From Chitinophagaceae bacterium (GTDB lineage: Bacteria; Bacteroidota; Bacteroidia; Chitinophagales; Chitinophagaceae): a stretch of DNA of 64,000 nucleotides. The notes under the pieces are model-generated. The model had not been told where the DNA came from and ran no database searches. It saw nothing but the letters and a program-made list of their open reading frames with translations. Position 1 is the stretch's first letter, and every line of letters begins with the position of its first letter. The translations under genes were made by a program, and so were the position numbers. This document shows, piece after piece, positions 24,554 through 32,449 of this stretch. The stretch covers positions 25,109 through 89,108 of the forward strand of contig CANGYR010000011.1 of the NCBI GenBank assembly GCA_947458275.1, given 5' to 3'.

Positions 24554-26994
24554 TGAGTGAAGAGCAAAATATAAACGAAGCCAATAAGCCCTCGGTCAAT
24601 ATCCTGTCCCAATTGGTGTACAGGTATATTCCTTTTTGGCCTATCTTCCTGCTCTGCGTGAGCGTAGCCGTGGTAATTGCCTACCTCAAACTCCGCTCTG
24701 AAACAAAAATTTATGTAGCCAATTCCAAAATACTCATTAAAGACCAGCGGGGCGCTGAGTATAAGATCATTGAGAAGATGGATGTATTGAGTGATAAGAA
24801 GACGGTTGAAAATGAAATTCTGGTATTGAAATCCTCCAGCATCATCAAGGAGGTGGTAAAGGAGCTGGACATTTATGCCAATGTGTACAATGAGGGGAAA
24901 TTTGTGAAAGAGGAATTGTATGGAGATAACTCGCCTTTGCTGTTCATTGCTATGAATGAAGACAGCATTCAGCCGGGGGGTAAACATTTTTTTGATATTG
25001 ACTGGAACAAGAGACGTGTTAAGATTGATGGACAATACATACCCTTTGAAGGTATTTACAACAATAACGGTACCGCCTACCGGTTGAAAATTAACAACAA
25101 GTACAATGCCAATGTGGTAGGCAAAAAATATTTTGTGGTCTTTAATACAGTGGAATCTGCCGCCGGAGGTATTATCGGCAGCTTGAAAGCCAGCCCTCAA
25201 TCATACAGTTCTACGGTACTTGAACTGAAACTGGAAACACCTACGCCACCCAAAGGGGTAGACATTCTTAACAAGCTGGCAGAAATATACAACAGAGAAA
25301 ATATTGAGGGAAAGAATGAAATGGCCTCCCGTACCATTAAATTCATTGAGGATCGTCTGAATACAGTTACGGCTCAGTTGGATAGTGTGGAGAATGAAAT
25401 ACAGGATTATAAGTCAAAAAATGATGTGTTGGATTTGACGGCCCAATCCAGTAATTATTTGGGTACTGTTACGGATTTAGACAAGCAAAATAGTAAGCTT
25501 GACCTTAAAATGGAAATGCTGAATGAGTTGCAACGTTATGTCTATAGTAAGGGCAAAAAGCCAGGAATTGTTCCTCCTACTGCATTCGTTGATGACGGGG
25601 TATTATCAGGATTGATAACTCAGTTGTACACTGCTGAATACGAGTTGGATAAAATCAAAGCCACTGCCGGCAACAAAAGCCAGCAGGTTGTACTGGCAGA
25701 GGATAAAATATTCCGCTTGAAGAAAGATATTCAGGAGAGCATCAACAACATTCGCAGCAGTTATATTCTGCAAAGAGTCAACAACGAATCACTGATAGCC
25801 AAGAATAAGAGTTTGTATATTTCCGTACCTGAAAAGGAAAGGGGATTGTTGGAGATCAGTCGCCAACAGGCCATCAAAAATGAGATTTATACTTTCCTGT
25901 TGAAAAAAAGGGAGGAGACCGCCATTTCTGCAGCTTCCACCGGGGCAGACATGAGGGTACTGGAGAAAGCAAGTTTTTTCGGACCCGTTCGTCCTATTGC
26001 CAATAATTTCTATTGGACAGCTTTTGTGATTGGATTGGTGGTGTTTGTGTTCCTGATACAATCTTATGAGCGTTTCAACAACACAATCATGTTTCGCAAT
26101 GAGATTGAAAAAAGAACGACCGTGCCTGTAGTGAGTGAGATTGTGCAAAATACATCCAAAGATGATTTTGTGATCAAAGAAGGCAAGCGTACCATCATTG
26201 CCGAGCAATTCAGGGCATTGCGTACCAACCTCAGCTTCATGGGTTTCAATGAACAAAACAATACATTGTTGATTACCTCCAGCATACCCGGAGAGGGGAA
26301 AAGTTACCTAGCCATGAACCTGGCCATCAGTATAACGCTCACGGGTAAACGCGTGGCATTGCTTGAGATGGACTTACGTAAGCCTCGACTAAGTAAAAAA
26401 TTTGAAGTAAAAAGAGAGCCGGGTATTTCAAACTATCTGGTAAACAAAGCATCTATTGATGAAATAATCAAGGAGACATCTTATCCCGGCTTGTTCCTGG
26501 TTTCTGCAGGACCTATTCCACCCAATCCCTCTGAGTTGATCATCAAGCCGGAGTTTGGCAATATGATGCGGGAGATTAAGTCACGCTTCGACTATGTGAT
26601 TGTGGATACTGCACCCATCAGTCCGGTTACGGATGCGCAGTTGATCAACAAGCATGTGGATGTCACCATCTTCATGGTGCGTCACAACTATACACACCAA
26701 AGCTTTATGGGCTTGATTGAGGGTTTGAAAAAAGAGAAGAAATTTAACAACATGTGCATCGTTTTTAATGGTATCAAACCCAGAGGAGTTTCTGTGTACG
26801 GCTATGGATTAGGGGGGTATGGTAATGGATATGGATATGGTTACGGATATGGGTATGGTTACGGTTACGGTTACTCGAACTCTTACGGAAATGTGTATGA
26901 GAGTTATTATACTAAAGACGGTGGTGTACAGCCCGGGTATAAAAACCTCTGGAATATTGTGGGTACGGTAAAAAAGCTGTTTAAAAAAGCATAA
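24553..26994 (+). CDS. Wzc-like polysaccharide co-polymerase / BY-kinase with Gly-Tyr tail
   Basis: An 813-residue inner-membrane protein with an N-terminal Wzz domain between two membrane helices (FWPIFLLCVSVAVVIAYLKL near residue 30 and NNFYWTAFVIGLVVFVFLI near 485) and a long periplasmic coiled coil. The cytoplasmic bacterial tyrosine kinase domain has Walker A SSIPGEGKSYLA (about residues 576-587), Walker A' LLEMDLRKPR and Walker B VIVDTAPI. Such proteins control chain length and export of polysaccharide through autophosphorylation of a C-terminal tyrosine cluster. Here the tail (about residues 745-785) is a run of Gly-Tyr repeats encoded by GGNTAY-like codons, then YESYY. It overlaps the Wza-like gene by one base. 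Confidence 0.92.
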   Translation: MSEEQNINEANKPSVNILSQLVYRYIPFWPIFLLCVSVAVVIAYLKLRSETKIYVANSKILIKDQRGAEYKIIEKMDVLSDKKTVENEILVLKSSSIIKEVVKELDIYANVYNEGKFVKEELYGDNSPLLFIAMNEDSIQPGGKHFFDIDWNKRRVKIDGQYIPFEGIYNNNGTAYRLKINNKYNANVVGKKYFVVFNTVESAAGGIIGSLKASPQSYSSTVLELKLETPTPPKGVDILNKLAEIYNRENIEGKNEMASRTIKFIEDRLNTVTAQLDSVENEIQDYKSKNDVLDLTAQSSNYLGTVTDLDKQNSKLDLKMEMLNELQRYVYSKGKKPGIVPPTAFVDDGVLSGLITQLYTAEYELDKIKATAGNKSQQVVLAEDKIFRLKKDIQESINNIRSSYILQRVNNESLIAKNKSLYISVPEKERGLLEISRQQAIKNEIYTFLLKKREETAISAASTGADMRVLEKASFFGPVRPIANNFYWTAFVIGLVVFVFLIQSYERFNNTIMFRNEIEKRTTVPVVSEIVQNTSKDDFVIKEGKRTIIAEQFRALRTNLSFMGFNEQNNTLLITSSIPGEGKSYLAMNLAISITLTGKRVALLEMDLRKPRLSKKFEVKREPGISNYLVNKASIDEIIKETSYPGLFLVSAGPIPPNPSELIIKPEFGNMMREIKSRFDYVIVDTAPISPVTDAQLINKHVDVTIFMVRHNYTHQSFMGLIEGLKKEKKFNNMCIVFNGIKPRGVSVYGYGLGGYGNGYGYGYGYGYGYGYGYSNSYGNVYESYYTKDGGVQPGYKNLWNIVGTVKKLFKKA

Positions 26995-27052
26995 ATCTTA
27001 AACAGTGACATAAGAATTTTTAATTGACCTGTGACTGAGGAATAGCGAAGCT

Positions 27053-27559
27053 TTGTCTAATAGTGAAGAATATACAAAATGGTTTGTTGTGTACACTAGG
27101 CCCCGCTGGGAGAAAAAAGTGTCACGAGAACTGGAGGAGAGAGGCATCACACATTATTGCCCGCTGAACAAAGTGCATAAACAATGGAGCGATCGTAAAA
27201 AAATCGTTTATGAGCCCTTGTTCAGGGGTTATGTATTTGTCCAACTTGATGATGCACATAAATGGGATGTGAAAGAAGTAGATGGTATTCTCAATTTCGT
27301 CTACTGGCTCGGCAAACCCGCTGTAGTAAAAGACGCCGATATTGAAACCATCAAAAAATTCCTCCAGGAGTTTTCAGACATTGAAGTCACCGAACAAAAA
27401 CTGGACATCAATTCTAAAGTGATTATCAAGCAAGGTCTGATGATGAACTACAAAGGCATCATCCTCGAACTCCTTGGAAATCGTGCACGTGTTCGTATTG
27501 ATAGTATGGGGGTGAGTTTGAGTGCGACTTTTGACAAGAAGAATTTGATAAAAGTTTGA
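27053..27559 (+). CDS. UpxY-like NusG-family transcription antiterminator
   Basis: A 168-residue protein with the NusG N-terminal fold (WFVVYTRPRWEKKVSRELEERGI, then PLFRGYVFVQLDD) and a C-terminal KOW-type domain (VIIKQGLMMNYKGIILELLGNRARVRI). NusG paralogues of the UpxY group are encoded in Bacteroidota surface-polysaccharide operons, where they let RNA polymerase read through the long cluster. The start is a TTG (27053), preceded by GAGGAA about 10 bases upstream. No ATG is available upstream of the conserved WFVVYT segment. It sits after the Wza/Wzc pair and before the long glycan gene run. Confidence 0.88.
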   Translation: MSNSEEYTKWFVVYTRPRWEKKVSRELEERGITHYCPLNKVHKQWSDRKKIVYEPLFRGYVFVQLDDAHKWDVKEVDGILNFVYWLGKPAVVKDADIETIKKFLQEFSDIEVTEQKLDINSKVIIKQGLMMNYKGIILELLGNRARVRIDSMGVSLSATFDKKNLIKV

Positions 27560-27576
27560 CCTCACCCCCAAACACT

Positions 27577-27666
27577 TTCACCGCTGAGAAATAAGAACGC
27601 AGAGAATACGCAGAGTTTATTTCCTCTCTGCGAAAACTCTGTTAACTCTGGTTCTCTGCGGTAAAA
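27577..27666. repeat. Complete palindromic CCGCAGAG element
   Basis: Inverted ends TTTCACCGCTGAGAAA and TTCTCTGCGGTAAAAA, with CGCAGAG copies between. It belongs to the same family as 20087-20183 and 29719-29808. It lies in the 220-base gap after the antiterminator gene and could act as a hairpin terminator or processing site. Confidence 0.85.
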
Positions 27667-27739
27667 ATCATTGTTTAGCTCAATAGTACATCTACTGCTA
27701 AACCAGCGTAGCGAATCAAACCAGCCAATGGCGTTAACA

Positions 27740-27779
27740 CCAAACACCAAACCCCAAACCCCAAACGCGCTCCGCGCAA
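27740..27779. repeat. CCCCAAACGCGC repeat ending at a start codon
   Basis: AACACCAAACACCAAACC and CCCCAAACGCGCTCCGCGC units run up to the base before the ATG of the asparagine synthase-like gene, so the repeat supplies the whole proximal 5' leader of that mRNA. Confidence 0.75.
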
Positions 27780-29582
27780 ATGTGTAGAATAGCCGGCATA
27801 TTAAATAAATCCCTCCCCATTGGCGAAATTACGTCCCGGGTCGAAGAGATGTGTGAACTGCTGAAGAACGGCGGTCCCGATGATGGGGGCATTTACACAG
27901 CAGCAGAGGAACATTTGGTTTTGGGCAACAGAAGACTGGCATTGCTGGATTTGAGTGCCGATGGGCATATGCCTATGCAATACAGACAGCGCTATTATAT
28001 TACTTTCAATGGTGAGGTATATAATTTCAAAACTTTGAGGGCTGAACTGGAGCAACATGGTCATCAGTTCAAAAGTAATACCGATACGGAAGTGGTACTT
28101 GCAGCTTTTGCCCAATGGAACTGGCAGGCCTTTCCCCGACTGAAAGGCATGTATGCTTTTGCATTATGGGATGATGTAGAAAAGGAATTGTTTTTGGTAA
28201 GAGATCCGGCGGGGATAAAGCCGTTGTATTATGCTTTGGAAGACAATGCGCTGACCTTTGCCTCCGAGGTGAGGGCCTTTGCACCCAATAAAGAATTGCA
28301 GGAGTCCAATCCCAACTGGCCGGTGTATTTCATGGCTTATGGACATCTGCCGGAGCCGATGACTACCTTAAAAAAAGTAAAGCCCCTGCACAAGGGATGT
28401 TTTCTCAAATACGATTATAAAAAATCATCGCAGAGCGTTCAGTCGTTTTCGCATTACAGCTACAGCGAGCAAATAACGGATGCAGCCGAGGCAACGAAGC
28501 TGGTAAAACAATCCATTGAAGATGCTACAGAAAGACATCTGCTGGCCGATGCGCCTATAGGGGTGTTTTTAAGTGGGGGAGTGGATTCAAGTATCATGGC
28601 GGTGACAGCCTCAAAATTTAAGCAGTCGCAACTGAATACGCTTTCTCTTTATTTTAATGAAAAGCAATTTTCAGAAAAACCTTATCAGGATGCATTGATT
28701 GAAAAGTTGCAATGCAACCACCATCAGTTTTTACTGGAAGAAAAAGATTTTAATGAGAAGTTGCCGCAAATACTCGACAGCATGGATATGCCGAGTTGCG
28801 ATGGCATCAATACCTGGTTTATCTGCCAACATGCCAAAGACCGCGGATTAAAAGCGGTATTGTCCGGCTTGGGCGGTGATGAATTGTTTGGTGGATATCC
28901 TTCCTTCAACAGAATGAATCGCTCTTTATTGTTGCAGCAATTGCCCGACATGATAACGTCTATGGGTAAACGCAGTAAATCAAAAGTACTCAACAGAGCA
29001 TCCTATCTCCGTATGGACGGCATTAAGGGTTTGTATTTGTTTCTGAGAGGACATTTCAATCCTACTGAAATTGCCTATCAATTAGGCGGATATGAAAAAG
29101 ATATCTGGAAAACATTGGATGAGCAGCCGGGCGTAACCAATATCAGTCATTTAGATGTAAAAAATCAGGCCAGCTGGATGGAGTTTCATCTATATATGCA
29201 GAATCAACTGCTCCGCGATTCTGATGTGATGAGCATGCACCATGGCGTAGAGATAAGAGTGCCTTTTCTGGACGATCATAATATCCGATTGGCATTCCGC
29301 ATCAGTCCGGAAATAAAATATCATGGACCAAGAGTAAAACAATTTTTGGTGAATGCATTCAATAGTGAACTGCCCCAACAAATCTGGGACAGACCAAAAA
29401 TGGGTTTCAGTTTCCCCTTCGCCGAATGGCTTACCAAAAGCAGCTACGTGAAAGAGGTGATGACCGATAATACCGGTGAGTTGTCTAAAAAAAATTACAC
29501 CGAGTTCGTCAAAGGCAATATGCATTGGTCGCATTTGATGTCGTTGTTGATGGTTAGAAAACGCAGTTTTGTGGGTGTTTAA
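27780..29582 (+). CDS. Asparagine synthase (glutamine-hydrolysing)-like amidotransferase
   Basis: A 600-residue cytoplasmic enzyme. The N-terminal class II glutamine amidotransferase domain uses Cys2 as nucleophile (MCRIAGIL), with GPDDGG and TFNGEVYNF motifs. The C-terminal ATP-pyrophosphatase domain has SGGVDSSIM at about residues 265-273 and the GLGGDELFGGYPSF block. The reaction transfers glutamine-derived ammonia to a carboxylate activated by ATP. In polysaccharide loci such AsnB-like enzymes often amidate uronic acids rather than make asparagine; given its place between an antiterminator and glycosyltransferases, that is plausible here. The ATG overlaps the end of a repeat. Confidence 0.9.
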   Translation: MCRIAGILNKSLPIGEITSRVEEMCELLKNGGPDDGGIYTAAEEHLVLGNRRLALLDLSADGHMPMQYRQRYYITFNGEVYNFKTLRAELEQHGHQFKSNTDTEVVLAAFAQWNWQAFPRLKGMYAFALWDDVEKELFLVRDPAGIKPLYYALEDNALTFASEVRAFAPNKELQESNPNWPVYFMAYGHLPEPMTTLKKVKPLHKGCFLKYDYKKSSQSVQSFSHYSYSEQITDAAEATKLVKQSIEDATERHLLADAPIGVFLSGGVDSSIMAVTASKFKQSQLNTLSLYFNEKQFSEKPYQDALIEKLQCNHHQFLLEEKDFNEKLPQILDSMDMPSCDGINTWFICQHAKDRGLKAVLSGLGGDELFGGYPSFNRMNRSLLLQQLPDMITSMGKRSKSKVLNRASYLRMDGIKGLYLFLRGHFNPTEIAYQLGGYEKDIWKTLDEQPGVTNISHLDVKNQASWMEFHLYMQNQLLRDSDVMSMHHGVEIRVPFLDDHNIRLAFRISPEIKYHGPRVKQFLVNAFNSELPQQIWDRPKMGFSFPFAEWLTKSSYVKEVMTDNTGELSKKNYTEFVKGNMHWSHLMSLLMVRKRSFVGV

Positions 29583-29611
29583 TTGGAATTGAGATTTTTT
29601 AGACTGCGTTT

Positions 29612-29949
29612 GTTTGGGGTTTGGATTGCGCTACGCGCGTTTGGGGTTTGGTGTTAGGAGTTCGCCCCTTTGGTAAATAGTTATAATGTATAACTTTTTA
29701 ATCCATCCTAATCGATTCCTTTACCGCTGAGAAAGAAGAGCGCAAAGATTACGCAGAGAAAATCTCCTCTGCGAAAACTTAGCGATCTCTGCGGCTCTGC
29801 GGTGAAAAATCTTTAAAATTTGAAATAAAAAATAAGGAAACAGGTTTAAAAATTAAATGTATTGCGATAATCATGTTTGTAGTTTGTGATTTATGGTTAG
29901 TAGTTAACCCCAAACCCCAAACGCGCGCAGCGCAATCCAAACCCCAAAC
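29612..29949. repeat. 40-bp inverted repeats enclosing a CCGCAGAG element
   Basis: A 40-base sequence starting GTTTGGGGTTTGGATTGCGC at 29612-29651 recurs inverted at 29910-29949 with a single difference (by eye 39 of 40). Between them lies a complete palindromic CCGCAGAG element at 29719-29808 (TTTACCGCTGAG to CTCTGCGGTGAAA). Together this fills the 380-base gap and ends 13 bases before the first toxin-antitoxin-type gene. It may mark the boundary of the accessory insertion. No gene is seen in it. Confidence 0.85.
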
Positions 29950-29962
29950 AATCTGAATACTA

Positions 29963-30241
29963 ATGTCAAATTTAATTTCTAATCTCTCCCCCCATCTATT
30001 CTGGGATGTGGATTTTGCAAAGTTGGATGCAGACAAGCATTACAGATTGATTATTGAACGCATCATTGAGAGAGGGACATTCAATCAGTTCAGACAGATG
30101 GAAAAATACTACGGAAAAGAAAAGCTGATTGATGCCATCAAAAACATCAATACCATGAGTGAAAAAGATATGAATTTTGTAAGTATTTATTTTAATATAC
30201 CCTTTGAATTGATGAAATGCTATATAAAGACGCTGCGCTAG
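29963..30241 (+). CDS. DUF6922-like protein, solitary copy
   Basis: A 92-residue protein starting with the conserved block SNLSPHLFWDVDFAKLDADKHYRLIIERIIERG. This matches the family, recalled as DUF6922, often encoded directly before AbiEii-type nucleotidyltransferases in Bacteroidota. It is a paralogue of the protein at 30472-30771; around the LSPHLFWDVD codons the two genes are identical over more than 30 bases, so the duplication is recent. This copy has no nucleotidyltransferase gene after it, only a repeat element. It could be an orphan antitoxin-like protein that protects against the neighbouring toxin, but activity is not shown. Confidence 0.7.
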   Translation: MSNLISNLSPHLFWDVDFAKLDADKHYRLIIERIIERGTFNQFRQMEKYYGKEKLIDAIKNINTMSEKDMNFVSIYFNIPFELMKCYIKTLR

Positions 30242-30260
30242 TTTATGGTTTGGGGTTTGT

Positions 30261-30446
30261 GGTTTGGTGTTGCGTTGTAGTTTAACCCTGATGCCCAAAA
30301 TCCAAACTCAAAACGCCACACAGTGTCACAATGTTGAAGTCTCAGTAGCACAAAAGTGACATCAAGGTACCCTCCGAAAACGGGCTGTCTTCGTTTTCGG
30401 TCCCCTTTTTGGGTCACTTTTTGGGGAAGCAAAAAGGGACAAAAAG
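30261..30446. repeat. Toxin-antitoxin island repeat, copy 1
   Basis: About 186 bp. It begins GGTTTGGTGTTGCGTTGTAG, then AAGTCTCAGTAGCACAAAAG, then a strong hairpin CCGAAAACG...CGTTTTCGG at 30374-30400, and ends GGGGAAGCAAAAAGGGACA. CCCCTTTTT and AAAAAGGGA form a second hairpin. Copies lie at 32984-33170 and 34021-34133. Here it separates the two DUF6922-like genes. Confidence 0.9.
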
Positions 30447-30471
30447 TTAATATAAGGATTGATTTAAAATA

Positions 30472-30771
30472 ATGAATAACTTAATCCATAATCTCTCCCC
30501 CCATCTATTCTGGGATGTGGATACAAATGATGTAGATGCTGATAAAAACAAATCATTTATTATCAAAAGAGTACTGGAATATGGATTTTTAGAGGATTGG
30601 CAATTGATAAATAAATTTTACAACAGGGATCAAATTATTGAAACGGCAATAGGTTTACGTGAATTAGAGCCCAAAGCTTTTGCATTTATGGTTCATTTTT
30701 CAGGAAAGCCGAAAGATCAATTCAGATGTTACACTACAACACAGTCGAAGGTAAAACACTGGAACTTTTAA
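30472..30771 (+). CDS. DUF6922-like protein paired with AbiEii-type nucleotidyltransferase
   Basis: A 99-residue paralogue of the protein at 29963-30241 (NNLIHNLSPHLFWDVDTNDVDADKNKSFIIKRVLEYG, then DWQLINKFYNRDQIIETA). It overlaps the following nucleotidyltransferase gene by 46 bases in a different frame, a layout that usually means translational coupling. By analogy with AbiE systems the upstream small protein would be the antitoxin or regulator. No helix-turn-helix signature could be assigned by eye, so its DNA-binding role is open. Confidence 0.75.
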   Translation: MNNLIHNLSPHLFWDVDTNDVDADKNKSFIIKRVLEYGFLEDWQLINKFYNRDQIIETAIGLRELEPKAFAFMVHFSGKPKDQFRCYTTTQSKVKHWNF

Positions 30772-31337
30772 AATCCTTAATGGATTTTGAGTTGTTCAGT
30801 AATCTACGATTGGTTGGAGGGACTTCCCTGGCATTGCAATTAGGACACAGGATATCCGTAGATATTGATTTGTTTGGTGAATTTAAAATGGATTCCGCGG
30901 AACTACAGAGTTACTTACCGGAATTCGGTGAATGTAAAGTCATCAAAACATCTAAAAACATCAATATTTTTCTGATTAATGGCATTAAGGTTGACTTTGT
31001 TAATTACTCGTATCCCTGGATTGGAAATTTAATCAGTGAACAAAACATAAGAATGGCAGATAAGATGGATATCGCTGCTATGAAACTTGCAGCCATATCC
31101 GGAAGAGGAACAAAAAAAGATTATTACGACCTATACGAATTATTAAAACATTACACGCTGGCTGAAATGATTGGCTTTTATGAACAAAAATATGCTGACG
31201 GATCAGTATTCCTCGTTTTAAAAAGTCTATTGTATTTTGATGATGCCGATGCGGATGTGATGCCTGTTGTATTCAATAAAGTTCCTTGGGAGAAAGTCAA
31301 AAAGAGAATAGTGGATGCGTTTGATGGAATGGGTTAA
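30726..31337 (+). CDS. Nucleotidyltransferase of the AbiEii/AbiGii toxin family
   Basis: A 203-residue protein with the AbiEii signature: MLHYNTVEGKTLELLKSLM, then GGTSLALQLGHRISVDIDLF (residues 31-50) holding the nucleotidyltransferase acidic pair Asp46 and Asp48, and later KMDIAAMKLAAISGRGTKKDYYDLYELL. Members act as toxins that add nucleotides to tRNA and block translation, serving abortive phage infection or plasmid maintenance. The start within the upstream gene fits the family N-terminus. It is followed by an inverted repeat at 31339-31425 that may end the transcript. Confidence 0.9.
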   Translation: MLHYNTVEGKTLELLKSLMDFELFSNLRLVGGTSLALQLGHRISVDIDLFGEFKMDSAELQSYLPEFGECKVIKTSKNINIFLINGIKVDFVNYSYPWIGNLISEQNIRMADKMDIAAMKLAAISGRGTKKDYYDLYELLKHYTLAEMIGFYEQKYADGSVFLVLKSLLYFDDADADVMPVVFNKVPWEKVKKRIVDAFDGMG

Positions 31338-31338
31338 T

Positions 31339-31425
31339 ATGTTTGTGGTTTGTGGTTTTTGGTTAGTAGTTAACCACAAACCACAAACCAAAAACCACAA
31401 ACCAAAAACCACAAACCACAAACAT
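31339..31425. repeat. Long inverted repeat of GTTTGTGGTTTG/CCACAAACC units
   Basis: ATGTTTGTGGTTTGTGGTTT on the left is matched by CCACAAACCACAAACAT on the right, around a GGTTAGTAGTTAACC turn, so the RNA can form a very long hairpin. It lies 2 bases after the nucleotidyltransferase stop codon and before the next module. Confidence 0.8.
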
Positions 31426-31453
31426 TTATATCATTAACCATACTAACTAAAAT

Positions 31454-31648
31454 TTGTCTAAATTAATAATCCATACCACCCCAATCAATCTTAAAAAAGA
31501 AAGAATACAACGCCATAGGGAAAAAACTCCCGAACAACGTTTATCCGACCTTTTAAAATTGAATAAATTAGTATTAAAGCTATCCGGTAGGAAGTTCTTA
31601 CGCGCACCGCAAGGGAAGGGGATTGTGATATATAAAAAATCATGCTAA
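31454..31648 (+). CDS. Small conserved-looking protein upstream of an MNT/HepT module
   Basis: A 64-residue basic protein (KKERIQRHREKTPEQRLSDLLKLNKLVLKLSG) with a TTG start and no recognised domain. It overlaps the start of the following nucleotidyltransferase by 7 bases (stop TAA within ATGCTAACA), so it is most likely a real, co-translated gene. From memory, comparable short ORFs with a TPEQRL segment are seen before nucleotidyltransferases in Bacteroidota. A role as a third component or regulator of the module is conjecture. Confidence 0.55.
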   Translation: MSKLIIHTTPINLKKERIQRHREKTPEQRLSDLLKLNKLVLKLSGRKFLRAPQGKGIVIYKKSC

Positions 31649-31947
31649 CAAAATCCCAAATCATATCACAAATTGCTTCTGTTCAGGCTGAACTAAAAGA
31701 AAGATTTGAATTGGAACATCTGTATTTATATGGAAGTTATGCTTTAGAAAAACAAAACGAGGAGAGTGATATTGATTTGATGTATGTAATGCAAACAAAT
31801 GCAAAGATGACATTGGGAAGATTAGAAAAGTTAGAAGATAAGCTGAAAGCGTTATTGCAAGTTCCGAAAATTGAGATGGTGAATCAGAAATATATGAATC
31901 CCGTCATTGCCAATCAAATTGAATCGTATGTCGTCTGTCTCTTCTAA
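31642..31947 (+). CDS. MNT-type nucleotidyltransferase, MntA-like antitoxin
   Basis: A 101-residue minimal nucleotidyltransferase with the core GSYALEKQNEESDIDLMY: Gly31-Ser32 and the acidic pair Asp43 and Asp45. In MntA/HepT systems the MNT protein is the antitoxin that AMPylates the HEPN toxin near its active site. It overlaps the small gene upstream by 7 bases and the HEPN gene downstream by 20, so all three are translationally coupled. Confidence 0.85.
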   Translation: MLTKSQIISQIASVQAELKERFELEHLYLYGSYALEKQNEESDIDLMYVMQTNAKMTLGRLEKLEDKLKALLQVPKIEMVNQKYMNPVIANQIESYVVCLF

Positions 31948-32365
31948 CAACAACGTTTTATACATTCTGACAATTCTGGAATGCTCGGAAAAGATAAAGA
32001 TTTATGCAGACAGCTTCGATACCACAAATGATTTTTTTACAGGAACGGATCAAATGCCCTTCAATGCTTGTTGTCATCTTTTGTTGGCAATAGGTGAAGA
32101 ATCAAAAAAAATAAGCGAAGGTCTAAAAGATAATTTTTCATTTGTTGAATGGGATCGCATAGCTGGTATTAGAAACAGAATTGCACACGATTACAGAGGT
32201 ATAGATGCAGAAATTGTATTTCATATTATAAAGAATGAGTTGTCGGTATTAAATGAAGTAATGATCAAAATGCTTATCTCAACAGGGACTACACGAGCTG
32301 AAATAGAGAAATATATTCAATCAGATTACTACAAACATCTCAAATATCTACCTGAAAGATTTTAA
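31928..32365 (+). CDS. HEPN domain protein, HepT-like toxin (DUF86)
   Basis: About 145 residues from the ATG at 31928, preferred over a TTG seven codons upstream. The helical HEPN fold includes the RNase motif RX4HXY, visible as RNRIAHDY (Arg82, His87 and Tyr89 counted from this ATG), which is the active site and AMPylation target in HepT toxins. Preceding segments CCHLLLAIGEESKKISEGL and FVEWDRIAGIRNRI fit the DUF86 pattern. It is an RNA-cleaving toxin in the characterised relatives. It starts within the end of the MNT gene, and a hairpin-rich repeat follows the stop. Confidence 0.88.
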   Translation: MSSVSSNNNVLYILTILECSEKIKIYADSFDTTNDFFTGTDQMPFNACCHLLLAIGEESKKISEGLKDNFSFVEWDRIAGIRNRIAHDYRGIDAEIVFHIIKNELSVLNEVMIKMLISTGTTRAEIEKYIQSDYYKHLKYLPERF

Positions 32366-32367
32366 AA

Positions 32368-32434
32368 CCTCACCCCCGACCCCTCTCCAAAGGAGAGGGG
32401 AGAATAGCCCCTCCTTTGGAGGGGTTGGGGAGGT
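32368..32434. repeat. Palindromic CCTCACCCCC/GGGGAGGT element
   Basis: Left arm CCTCACCCCCGACCCCTCTC and right arm GGAGGGGTTGGGGAGGT are inverted, with CCAAAGGAG hairpins inside. It begins two bases after the HepT-like stop codon and may act as a transcript end. A single-arm relative lies at 2432-2464. Confidence 0.82.
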
Positions 32435-32449
32435 CAGAAAAATCGGCGT

